From NCBI GenBank assembly GCA_027625915.1, contig JANTQA010000057.1, positions 6,696,001 to 6,760,000 of the forward strand: a stretch of 64,000 nucleotides of DNA, in the 5' to 3' direction. Source of the DNA: Anaeramoeba flamelloides (Eukaryota; Metamonada; Anaeramoebidae). Position 1 is the first letter of the stretch; each line of letters opens with the position of its first letter. The notes beneath the pieces were generated by a model. It saw only the letters and a list, made by a program, of their open reading frames with translations. It was not told the DNA's origin and made no database searches. This document shows positions 1 to 10,169 of the stretch, piece by piece. Position numbers and translations under genes: made by a program.

Positions 1-5
1 AGCAA

Positions 6-558
6 ATGATGTTATTTCGACAAAAAAAGGATGAAGAAAACAGGAAGAAATATTCTCAATCACGAAGAACTCAAAAAAGAAGAAAAAGAAACAGAAAATC
101 CCAAAGAAAAAACAATCGACCTGAACGTATTAACAAAATTATGATAAAAAGCATTGTCGGTATGTGTTCGTTTAACGAGAATCTTTTTCTAATATTTCTT
201 TTCTTCTTTTTATTATTTCATGTTCCTTACATGGGAATCGAATATAAAAAAAAAAATAAGAACAGACTTTTAAACATAATCCTTCTCTCAAAAAACAAAT
301 AACAAAAAACGACAAACTAATTGCCATTTGTATCTTGGCTCCTAAACAGAGGAAGAAAAATCAAGAAGAAACCAAGTAGAAAAAGCCATTTTACAAAAGA
401 ATTTAAGCTATTATATTTCAAAAAAACAATATCAAGATGAAAGCAAGGAATTAATTAAAGATGTTCTTCAGACAATTGACAAAGCTGAGAACAAGAAAAA
501 CAACGAGGCAGAATCAGACTCTGATGATGATTCTCAATCTTCTGATTCAGATTGGTAA
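6..558 (+). CDS. Unidentified basic protein with acidic C-terminus (two exons, possibly 5'-partial)
   Basis: Exons 6-159 and 350-558; the intron (160-349) has donor GTATGT and acceptor AAACAG, and the split codon G|AG keeps the frame to the TAA at 556-558. The N-terminal half is almost wholly Lys/Arg/Gln/Asn-rich. The second exon encodes a short amphipathic stretch (Lys-Ala-Ile-Leu-Gln, then Leu-Ser-Tyr-Tyr) and ends in a Ser/Asp tail (SDSDDDSQSSDSDW). The first ATG is six bases into the window with no visible upstream stop, so the gene may start further left. The basic/acidic layout recalls small nucleolar or RNA-binding proteins, but I do not recognise the family. The splice model is fairly secure; the function is unknown. 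Confidence 0.55.
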
Positions 559-1570
559 GCTTTTGATTTAGTTGTATAAAAATAAAAAGAAAAAAAATCA
601 AAATTTTTGATCCTTTTGAACAGAGCAATTCAATAAATAGCTGGTTTGTTTCCAAATAAAGAATTACATTCAAACCCTTTATTATTTCAAATAGAATCCT
701 TCTTACCTGATGTCTTTAATTTGTTAGTTAAGTCGGATTTTTTGATTACAAACCAGCACAAAGCAAACAATTTTTTTTTTCATTTTTTTCTTTATTTTTA
801 TATTTTTTTTGTTCTTCAAATTGTGTTTTTGAGATTACGTAAGATTTCAACAAACTAAATTAATAGTTTCAAATTTGTAGAATTGTATCGCTTGTTCTCT
901 GATCAACAAAACAAAAAACCCTCTTCACACAAAAAGATCTTATATTTAAACTCCTTCGGTTGTAACGATTAATAAAACAAAACAATTAATATCTAGCTGT
1001 TAAATAATTGATAATGAAAACAATTAATTTACAATTCGTTGTTATAGACTACAATTATAAGCTACATCCAAAATACTTTTATCAGAGATCAACAAAATCT
1101 AGCACAAGCTGTTATACTGTTAATTGCCAAATAAAAAGATCAAAATTTTCATTCAGCTTTCCAAAATAATCACATTTTCAAGAATTCAAAGAAGTCATCA
1201 AATATCCCAATTCTAAAAGGAGAAATTAAGAATTTAAACTTGTTTTACACAATTAAAAAATTTGAAATTTAACAGGATAATTAAATCTTTTTTTTGGAAA
1301 GCTGAATGAAAAGTTTGTTTAATTTATTTTTCAACAAATAGTTAACTGTAAAATTCGAAAAAATATCAAAAAAATTTTTGGTTCGTTTTTTATTTTTTTA
1401 AATTGAAAATCAGGATAACATATTTTCAACACATTTCATTTCAAAGAATATTCAAAAAGCCAACTTTTTTTTATCTGTTTTTTGAATTTAAACCACAAAA
1501 TTCTTTCTCCAAAAAGAGTTAAAACAATTTAAAAATGAAATTTACCATTCGCAAGTATGAAAAAATAAAA
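559..1570. other. AT-rich intergenic DNA
   Basis: No convincing coding sequence. Short frames here are AT-rich chance runs. It contains one small hairpin-type repeat, listed separately at 1147-1313. Confidence 0.5.
1147..1313. repeat. Small inverted-repeat element, related copy near 29.2-29.4 kb
   Basis: The ends are inverted: TTTTCATTCAGCTTTCC near 1150-1167 and GGAAAGCTGAATGAAAA at 1297-1313. The block from about 1125 to 1285 also reappears in reverse complement at about 29205-29370, with shared stretches such as the pair AAACTTGTTTTACACAATT / AATTGTGTAAAACAAGTTT. This is consistent with an old dispersed MITE-like repeat. No coding capacity. Confidence 0.55.
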
Positions 1571-1769
1571 TACAGTCAGTTCCACTTTTAAGACACAAAC
1601 TTTGAAAGAAATTTAAGGCACAAAATAATTCCAAATTAAGGCACAAAATTCAAATTTTAGTAAAATAATTTATGTAAAAAAAATTCCAAAAAATGTACTT
1701 TAATTTGAGATTTTTCTGTGGATAAAATTTGACTGAAAGTTTTGCGTTCTAAAAGTGGTACTGGCTGTA
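1571..1769. mobile_element. Palindromic MITE, family 1, copy 1 (TA target duplication)
   Basis: The element begins CAGTCAGTTCCACTTTTAAG at 1573 and ends in the approximate reverse complement CTAAAAGTGGTACTGGCTG at 1767. It is flanked on both sides by TA (1571-1572 and 1768-1769). Nearly the whole 195-bp body folds back on itself. CAGT ends and a TA duplication are typical of non-autonomous Tc1/mariner-type elements. Two more copies lie at 24452-24651 and 47487-47690. Confidence 0.85.
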
Positions 1770-1794
1770 TAAGAATTCCAAGTTAGACAAAAAA

Positions 1795-2570
1795 TTATAC
1801 TTCAATTATCATTCCATCTTTATTAATAGAGTTTATTCACAATATAATCAACATTTCAGTTTTTAAAAATCTTGAGGCTGTTGTATTTATTGTTATTAGT
1901 AGTACTACAATTTTAAAAATCTCGGGTAGAGGAAATAAGGTCTATTTTGGTGTAAAAAATTTTTAAATGGATGTGACAATGAATTTTTCTGTTAAATTCA
2001 ACTTTATGATATTTTTTTTTGAAGAGATAATAACTAATAGTTTTGAAAATGTTATACTCATCTAAAAAAACTGAAATTGAGAATAAAAATTATTTGTGAT
2101 AATTATTTGGTATCCTAGGTTTTCTTCAAGTTTTCTGTTTATTTGTAGTGTGTTCTAGGTTTTTTTGAGGTTTTCTATTTTATTTCAAAAACTGGAAAAA
2201 ACCTAGAAAACTTCATAATTGGATAGAAAACCCAAAAAAACCTAACGAACATATATTGATTTTACAAATGAACAGAAAACTCACGAACAACTAATCACGT
2301 TTTTTTTTAATTTTTATAATAAACCATAAATTTATTCAATTTTCGGTTTATTACAAAAATTAAAAAAAACCTAACATAAAGTGTCCGTCAAGTGCCTAGC
2401 TTTTCTTGGATTCTCTGTTTTATTAGTAAAATCTATCAATTTTCCAAATAAACAGAAAACTCAAGAAAAGCTAAAGGCGGTTTTCCAGAATTCAAAAGAA
2501 TTGAGAAAAATCTTTGATTTTACTCTATTCTTTTAAATTCTGGAAAACCTAACGATAAATCAAAAAAAAA
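1795..2570 (+). repeat. Long dispersed repeat, inverted copy at about 55.9-56.7 kb
   Basis: The stretch running from TTATTCACAATATAATCAAC to the Asn/Leu-poor tail around 2545 matches the reverse complement of about 55920-56665 in order. Shared blocks include a piece around GAGGCTGTTGTATTTATTG, the ATAATAACTAATAGTTTTGA block, several copies of a CAAGAAAAGCTA-like word, and the pair TTCAAAAGAATTGAGAAAAA. A shorter relative lies at 53030-53340. I see no coding frame, so this is a degenerate, probably non-autonomous, mobile repeat. Confidence 0.6.
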
Positions 2571-3597
2571 TATTTTTTTCAATTGCAAAGAACAAATAAT
2601 TCTTTAAAAGTGCAAATAATCGATTCCGCATTTGAAAGATATTTATCATATTTAAAATACTACTTAAAACGATAATAAAATGATAATATAATAAAATGAC
2701 CTCTTCACTATGAAGAAAAAAATTTTAAAATTATTTTACTATTGAATTTGAAAAAATTATTAAGAGAATCTGGGAAATTGAATTTTCAACTTAAATTGTA
2801 AAATATCTTTAAAAATATTTTTTGATCAAAGATCTTTTATTAACCAATCGTATATTATAATTGAAGTTATTAAAATATTTAAAATTAGCCAACCGTTTAA
2901 TTTTTTTAAAAAAAATTTTCAAAATGGTTCTCTGAAAAAAAATTTTCAAATAGGTTTAAATTTTAAAATAGGAGTAAATATATTTATTTTCAAATATTTT
3001 CTCAGGTATTGTTTTATTCATTACAAAATAAAAACCAAGTCCAAAATTACAAAAAAATATTGTAATCAAAATAGAACACAAAATAACAATTTTTTAATAG
3101 TGATCTTAAGCTAAAAATATAATAATTTATTATTCAATAATATTGATTATCGACTTTTTAGAATCATATGAACTGGAGCTCACTGTTATCATTTTTAATT
3201 TGAATTTCAACACACTTTGATTTATACAAATATATAATGAACTGAATCCCTTCTGTTAATAAAACATATTTTTCAAAATTAAAGAAGTTCTTTTTTTTCA
3301 TCTTATTGCTCTAAATAAACGAATAATTCAAATTTCAATTGGTATTTTATTCATTAAAAAGAAATGAAATACAATTCAGAATATTAGTCTTCGAACTTTT
3401 CATAAATATGAATAAAGGAAATTTTGAAGTAGTTCAGAAAAAATTTGAACATAAAATCATTTTTTTTAAGTCTTGTTTGTTTTGGTCCTTTTTGAGTTTT
3501 AAAAAAAAAAATTATAAAAAACATAAACCATCATTTCACAAAACCTTACCCTTGACTCTAAATTTACACACACCAAAAACAGCCCGTTACTTTCGTA
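2571..3597. other. AT-rich intergenic / 5' flank of the BET-type gene
   Basis: No gene or clear repeat seen. It includes the upstream region of the + strand gene at 3598. Base composition is too skewed to call a TATA box or other promoter element by eye. Confidence 0.4.
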
Positions 3598-5281
3598 ATG
3601 CGAAGAACAAAGCCAAAAAACACATTCCGAGAATCAAAAAGAAGGCTCACCAAATTAGCCAAGCGCTCTTTGATGAAGCACCGAAGAAGAATTTGGTACG
3701 TTAAATGTGAAAAGCTCGTGAAGCTGCTAATGAGCGATCCACGATCCTTGCCCTATTTGGAGCCCATGGATCTCACGAAATACACAGACTATTTAGATTT
3801 TGTGACACAGCCGATGGACTTTAGTAGTATAATCAAAAAGCTCTCTTCCAAGGAGTACAAGTCTCGGAATGAAGTCTTTGAAGACACGAAATTAATTTTC
3901 GAAAACGCCATCCAATATAACTCTGAAGTCAGTGTTTATCACATATGGGCAAATGAGCTCTTAGGGGAAGTGAAAACGCAATGGAGGATTTTGGAATTAG
4001 AGCTGCAAGAGTGTGTGCAGCGAGTGAAATCGAGTATCAACGAAAAGATGAAACAAAAGCTGCACCTCATGCAGCTCCGATTGAGAAAACAAAAGATGAA
4101 AAAAAAAAAGAAACACTCGGCTTGGAAAGTGGGCGCAAGCAATAAAAAAAAAAATTCGTTAATGTCTTCCAGAGCTCGGAATGGCAAAATGGATTCCAAA
4201 AAAAAGCATAAAATGAAAAAAAATAGACGATCCCAAAGAAACAAAAAATTTAGAAATTCCCAAAGTAACAGCACTAATTACCAACGGGAAAACCGTCTTG
4301 CGTTAAACAAAATCAGGGATGATGAAAGATCCATGATCAACAAGGAATTGAATATGTTTCAAAAGGAAATAGATTTGGAATTAGGGTTTGAACAAAAGAT
4401 GAAAAACATTGAAGATAAGAATGATCAATTTTTAAAATCGTTTGATAATTTGAATAAGAAAATAAAACAAAAATATGAATCACTTGATTTAATTGAAGAC
4501 AAAATTGAGAATTATGATAATTGGTGGAAACAGATCGCACAATTTGGGCAAATAGATCCAAATAATCCAGAAACTACAAGACAAACAATTTGCAAGTTCT
4601 TCGATCGAAACCAGGACGAGGGCAATTATTCAAAAAGTTTACAGCAATCATTTTTGATTACACAAAAAATTTCAATGGCATTGCAGTTTTTGATTTATGA
4701 GGGTACGCCTAACGATGAAGCATGCCTAATTGATAAGGAAATGTTAGAAAGGGTTATTAAACAAAATGATAAAGATGTTGCACAATTTATAAAGGCATTC
4801 AAATCAATTAAAGGCGAGCAAGAGATACCAGAAACTTCCAAATTATTAAATGAACCCAAGAATGATCAGGAGAAAGAAATGAAAATTCAAAAAGAAAATA
4901 ACAGTGTCAATGTAAATGAAAAAGAAAAAAACAAAAAAAAACTGAAAATGGAAATGAAAAAGAAAAAGTAAATGTAAATGAACAACAGAAAAATATTTCT
5001 CAAGATGAAACACATAATAATTTAGAAAACAACAATGAAAATAGCAAGGATAATCAAAACCAAATTAAAGTTGTAACTCTTGAGGAAAGACAAAAATTAT
5101 TTCAAATTATAAATGAATTAAACGAAAATCAAAGAAACGAAATAATTGAATTAATTACAAAAAATGATCCCTTGCAATCTGAAGAGAACCATATAGACTT
5201 TGAAACTTTACCAGATAAAATTATATCTGAAGTTGTTAATTTTGTAAATCATATTCTAGAACCAACAAAAGCAACAACATC

Positions 5282-5312
<31 letters not shown>

Positions 5313-5984
5313 GTAACAAAAACAACAAAAACAACAACAACAAAAACGATATCTTTAAATAAAGAACAAAATAAAATGAATGAAGAATTTCCAAATTTTG
5401 ATTCTCGAGATCAAATTGATAATTTGGAATACTTCCAAAATGATCGAAAAAGAAATCATGATCAAATTGAAGATGAACAAGATCCAAATTTGGTAAATAA
5501 TGATAATTTAGATTTGGAAAATTTGAATATTGATGATTATCTTAAAGAGGATTTTATCCCAAGCCAAAACCAATTAGATAATCCACAAGATGATTTCAAT
5601 TTTGATCTTGATTTTGGTGATTTAGACGACAACGACGACGACGATGACGATGGTGATGATGATGAGGATGATTCTAATGATGACGATGACGATGAGGATG
5701 ATGATGATGATGAGGATGAGGATGAGGATGACGGGGATGATGAAGACGTTGGCTTGGATATTGATAATAATGATGAAGAGGAAGATGAAGAAGCAGATGA
5801 TGTTAGCGATGAAGATGACTTAAAAGATTTGGAAGACTTTGATAATATTGATGATGTTCTTGATGAAGATGATTTATTGGCCGATTCTAACGATGATGAT
5901 GATTCCAATGATGACGATAATGACGACGATGATAATGACGATTCTAATGACGACGATGATGAAATGTTTGACGGATTTTTTTAA
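3598..5984 (+). CDS. Single-bromodomain BET-type chromatin reader (bromodomain + NET), frame broken once
   Basis: The ATG at 3598 opens a frame with a short basic N-terminus, then a bromodomain (about residues 35-135). The bromodomain has the ZA-loop PMDF motif and the acetyl-lysine-binding Asn in AIQYNSE. A Lys-rich coiled coil follows. That frame ends at 4971, but sequence from about 4945 onward continues in the -1 frame. This second frame encodes an unmistakable NET/ET domain at 5070-5262 (TLEERQKLFQIINELNENQ, then HIDFETLPDKI) and a hyperacidic Asp/Glu/Asn tail to the TAA at 5982-5984. The change of frame falls in an A-run (about 4928-4942), so one missing base, whether assembly error or real mutation, is the simplest cause. 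The whole would be about 795 residues. One bromodomain plus NET is the plant GTE layout; animal BET proteins have two bromodomains. The family is nuclear, binding acetylated histones and recruiting transcription factors through NET. Family call firm; exact gene name unassigned. Confidence 0.88.
5625..5970 (+). repeat. Acidic GAT/GAC triplet tract within the BET-type gene
   Basis: Imperfect GAT/GAC/GAG triplets encode a long Asp/Glu/Asn tail. The reverse strand of this tract is an open Ser-rich frame by composition only and is not a gene. Confidence 0.8.
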
Positions 5985-6209
5985 AAATAAATATTTATCT
6001 AGATAATAATTATAATTATTTTGATTTTTATTAATTAGGAATTTTTGTTGAATTTTTTCTATTATTTTCGATCTTTTTAGATTTTTTTTTTTTTTTTTTC
6101 TAAAAATTCTTTTACAAGTATATTTTTCCAAGTATTGTAAACTTTAGTCGAGTAAAATCGATTGTAAAAAAATATTGAAAAAGAATATATTTACTTGAAT
6201 ATTTATCAT

Positions 6210-6647
6210 CACTGTTGTGGAAAAAAAGTGAAACATGGAAAAAAAGTGAAACAAGGTTTTTAATTGGGAACATTACTGAAAATTCAAAGTAAAATCAATA
6301 AAAAGAAGAAACCAATTAACTTCAAATAATAACCCATTATATTGTTTTCAATCAACCCAGCAAATTCAATTTAAATCTACTTGATTTATCGAAATTATTG
6401 CTGTGGTTTTGGAGATCTCAAAAATAATCAATTTTTTGAACAAATTTTTAATAATTGATCAATCAAAGAAAAACCCATACTAAAAGATAGTATTTAAAAA
6501 ACTGTTATTGTGGCGAATACTTCATTTTGTCTTTATTTGTTTATTTATTCTTTTTTTCATTGATCTTACTTTGAATTTTCAGTAATGTTCCCAATTAAAA
6601 ACCTTGTTTCACTTTTTTTCCTGTTTCACTTTTTTTCCACAGCAGTC
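6210..6647. mobile_element. MITE-like element with ~100-bp terminal inverted repeats (family 3)
   Basis: The left end begins CACTGTTGTGGAAAAAAAGT and the right end, reversed, reads GACTGCTGTGGAAAAAAAGT. The two arms stay complementary for about 100 bp, through GTTTTTAATTGGGAACATTA and the TTTTCAGTAATGTTCCC block on the other side. The 430-bp body holds no gene. A decayed inverted relative appears to occupy about 7700-8090, sharing the GGTTTTGGAGATCT and AATAATGGGTTA-like words in reverse. Confidence 0.8.
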
Positions 6648-7464
6648 AATCATAAATTTTTATTATTTTTTCAATTGATCGATTTATCATGAAAAATGTA
6701 TGAACTGTATTACTTTCAAAGGATGATTAAAATGTATTAAATTATTGTTTACGAATTATCAGATTTTTTTACAAATATTGATCAAACTATACCCCATTCC
6801 AAAAATTTGGAAAAACCAAAATCAAAAATAAGGCAAAAAAAAACTCAATTTATTGACTTTTATCAAACAAACATAAAACAAAATTTAAGTAACCGATTAT
6901 TAATGTTTTTATAAGTAATCATTTTCATCCAAATAAAAGAAAAAAATACAAAACGAAAAAATAAAAATTGATGTGTACAAAATAATGAAACGAGCGAGAA
7001 CAAAAAATGTATTGGTAAATGTGTTGAAAATTTCACCAATAATTGTTGATCGATCAAATTTTAAGATACCATCAACCAATTGTATATGATTTTTCAATTA
7101 AACAAACTCAATATTAACCTTCTATCAACCATGGAAAAAAAATTCTATATCTGAGGTAACAGATTAGGTAAATGGGAAAGGAAATTACAATAAAACAAAA
7201 AAGATAAAAAATGAAATAGTAGTTTTTTTGTAAAATTAAAATTATTCCCAAAGTGAATGTAAAATGTGGTATTTTTATTTTTTCAACTGTTTAAACTGTA
7301 TTCAAATTTTTAGAATTTATTTTATATCGAAAAATAGGTTAAAAAGGAAAAATGGTCAAACATAATTTTTAATAGTGAACCGTAATGAAAATGAAAATTA
7401 CTTTCGATTAATAAAAGAGATAAAAAATTCAATTATTTTTTTTTTTTTTTTTGAAGGGAGGAAA
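6648..7464. other. AT-rich intergenic DNA
   Basis: Nothing coding is supported. Short weak similarities to the family 3 ends occur near 7330-7400 (GGAAAAATGGTCAAAC and the GAAAATGAAAATTAC stretch). Confidence 0.35.
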
Positions 7465-7683
7465 CTATTTTCCTCTTACAGCCCTGATTTCTAAATTTTT
7501 GTTTAGAAATTTTAATAAAGAGTCATAATTTTCTTTATCATTAACCAATGATAAAATAAATAATGAGTCTTTATTTCGAATAATATCAAGAATAGTATTC
7601 TTTAATTGCTTATTATTTTTATTTATTGGAATTAATTCCTTAATCCAAATTTTTCGTTTTTTCCATAGAATAGGCAGTCCCAT
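7465..7683 (-). pseudogene. Exon-like coding relic, related to 14445-14651
   Basis: A 72-residue open frame on the minus strand has a coding-like composition (LPILWKKRKIWIKEL, then DSLFILSLVNDKENYDSL). It aligns residue by residue with the minus-strand relic at 14445-14651: both have LP near the start, then SLF.LSL.N..E.YD....FL..NL. The frame opens without ATG context typical of a gene start, and no partner exons are visible. I take it as an exon fragment of an unrecognised family spread by duplication. Function unknown. Confidence 0.35.
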
Positions 7684-7699
7684 AGAAAATGAATGATTT

Positions 7700-8090
7700 T
7701 TTTTTTTTTATTAAAAAATTCAATAATTAAAGCAAAAATCCAAGATTCAATACAATAATGGTTTTTTTATAAAACTATCTTTTGGTCTTGACTTTTCTTG
7801 GATTTTTTAATTATTAGAAATTTGTTGAAAATTTGATTGTTTTTAAGATCTCCAAAAGAGCACCATAAGGATTTTAAGAGAAAAAAGGAAAATTTTAATT
7901 GAAGCTTGTTGATTAAATTAGTAATAATATAATGGGTTATTCTTTCAACTTAATAAAATTTTTCATTTTATTTTTAATGTTGGTGAAGTGTTTTTTAACA
8001 TTTGTGAAAAAAAGTTGAACTTTGAAAAAAGTCAAACAGGATTATTAATAGTGAAAATTATTGAAAATGAAAAATAAAACCAACTAACAA
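7700..8090 (-). repeat. Decayed relative of the 6210-6647 element
   Basis: The words AAGATCTCCAAAAGAGCA and AATATAATGGGTTATTC are reverse-complement counterparts of internal words in 6340-6420. The GTGAAAAAAAGTTGAACTTT stretch at 8009 resembles the family 3 terminus. Boundaries are approximate. Confidence 0.4.
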
Positions 8091-8439
8091 AAGAAGAAAA
8101 AAATTAATATTTTTATATTTTTGGACTCTGTAGAATATTGTATTGGTTGTCAAACCATTATTTTTTTTATAAACTTCAAAAAGTTAAATATTATTAGAAA
8201 ATGTTTGAAAACAAAAATATTTATTTGTTTTTTTTAAAAAACATTATCTAAAATGATAAATATTTTTTTACAAAATATATTAATTTTTCATTTTTCTAAA
8301 AAACAAAAAAAAAAGTATTGAGAAGTAAAAAAAGCATATCTTAATGAATAAACCAAACTTGGTGAATTTATTTAATATTATTAATCACATTTCTTCAGAA
8401 ACCTACTAATACCAATAAGTTACAAATATCAACCAAAAA

Positions 8440-8860
8440 TAAACTCTTTTTCAAACAAAAGGGCACACCTATCAAATCGTCAATATTATTGAATTTGATT
8501 GTTAATGAGATAATTACTTATTGGTGATTTTCATTTTCATTTTAAGTATACATTTTTTGTTTTTATATTTTTGTTTATGGATATTGAACAGTTGGAAAAT
8601 GAAAAAATAAGATACCAAGAAAACAATTTGGAAATAATCTGCCAGTATAAAACTGAAAAAAGTTTAAGTTTGATTCCGAATGATGGAGAGGTATGAATTA
8701 AGAAAGGACATTATTGAATTGATACAGAGAAAAAAAGAAAATAAAGAAAAAAAAAAAACAATTCCAATAAAATACCTAGAGAAATTACAGGGCTTATATT
8801 GAATATAAGTCTTAAAAGAATAAAAGTTTGAAGTGTAAAGAGTTATTAATGAAAAAAAGA
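8440..8860 (+). repeat. Dispersed repeat carrying an exon-like segment, inverted copy at 25.6-26.2 kb
   Basis: The stretch from ATAATTACTTATTGGTGATT (about 8510) to the AGTTTGAAGTGTAAAGAGTT words (about 8840) recurs in reverse complement at about 25870-26225. The most conserved part is 8577-8690, an ATG-initiated 38-codon frame (MDIEQLENEKIRYQENN, then SLSLIPNDGE) followed by GTATGA, a plausible splice donor. The partner copy at about 26155-26030 keeps the same coding pattern in degraded form. The conserved reading suggests a fragment of a once-coding exon. I do not recognise the family. Confidence 0.45.
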
Positions 8861-10169
8861 AATTGTTCTCAATTCAACGAATTTAGGATTTTTTATTGAA
8901 TTTAAATTTTTTCCTTTACAATTTACAAAAGGGGATTTCTCTTTTCAAATAAAAGTGTACATCAATTTTTAAAATATTTAAATTTAATTTTTATTATTGA
9001 AAAAAACTTTTTAAAAAATGGATGGAAAGATATTATAATTCAGTTTTTTCACAATATTAAAATCAAGACAAATTATCTTTTCCCGAAGGTTTTTTTTAGA
9101 ATTCTTTTTGATTGAAATTTTTTTTTCATATCAATTACCAATTAGGGTAAACTATTTAATATTCAATTTTTGTATAAAAAATTGTAATACAATCTAAATT
9201 GAGAATTTGATTAATCATAAATCAATTTTTTGAATAATATTCCTTATTACCAACTTTACCCCAACAAAGACTCAAAAATTCTTTAACTATTATTTAAACG
9301 TGATTGTTATGAACTTTAATATTTACTTAATAAGTTATAGTTTTTTTTTTTTTTTTTTTTTTTTTTTGAAAATTCGCTTTTGGTATAATATAATTCATCT
9401 TAAACTCCTATTATTATAAAACATTTTGTAGATTACTAATGTTTTCTTTCTTTTTTTTTTTTTGTCTTTATTCGAAAATCTATCTCTTTAAATACATAAA
9501 CTTAAATTTGTCGTTTGGCATTTTATTTAATTCTTTTTTTGATGAAAAATATTATTATCAAAAAAAAAGGATAATAAATATATATACTCTACGAAAACAT
9601 ATTAACAGAATATATTCTAATTCAACAAAATATAACATAACTATAATTTTTCTCAATTCATTAAAATTAAAAAAAAAAAAAAAAAAGACAACCAAATATC
9701 AAAGTATTTATCATGCTTTGTGGAAAGTTGATCTGATTCTGTAATAAAGTTTTTGTTCGGTGTGATATCCTAATTTTAATACCAAAACTGAGATCAATTA
9801 TTGGATTTGTTCATAAAAATAATATAATTCTTATTAAATTTTAATATCTCATCTATTTTTCTTATTGCCTTTTTATACTTTAAATTATTATTTCTTTTTG
9901 AATAGGAATTCCAAAAGAGTAATGATTTTCTATTTATTTATTTATTGATATAAAGGAGTGAAATAAAGAAAAAATATCAAAGTAAAAATAAAATGAATTT
10001 ATTAGATTAATTTTTTTTAAAACATTTTTATATAATTTTAAATTGTTATCTTTTCGAAAAAAAATCATTTAATAATAATAACAAAATATAAAAATTTTAA
10101 ATTATTAATAAATGTTAATAGAAAGGGAAAATGAAAAGTAAAAAAAAATGAAAAAAAAGAGAATTTTAA
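8861..10169. other. AT-rich intergenic DNA, downstream of the coiled-coil fimbrin gene
   Basis: No gene or clear repeat is supported. It contains long T and A homopolymers (for example 9343-9367 and 9669-9686). Confidence 0.4.

Noticed and set aside
3339-3704. 121-codon + strand frame overlapping the start of the bromodomain gene
   Set aside because: Its second half overlaps the true frame's basic N-terminus and its first half is AT-rich upstream DNA. No recognisable domain.
5537-5908. Ser-rich frame on the minus strand opposite the acidic tract
   Set aside because: It is the shadow of the GAT/GAC repeats in the BET-type gene; TCA/ATC triplets on the other strand give Ser runs automatically.
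9439-9744. 101-codon + strand frame
   Set aside because: Phe/Ile/Asn/Lys composition typical of AT-rich non-coding DNA, with homopolymers at both ends and no motif.
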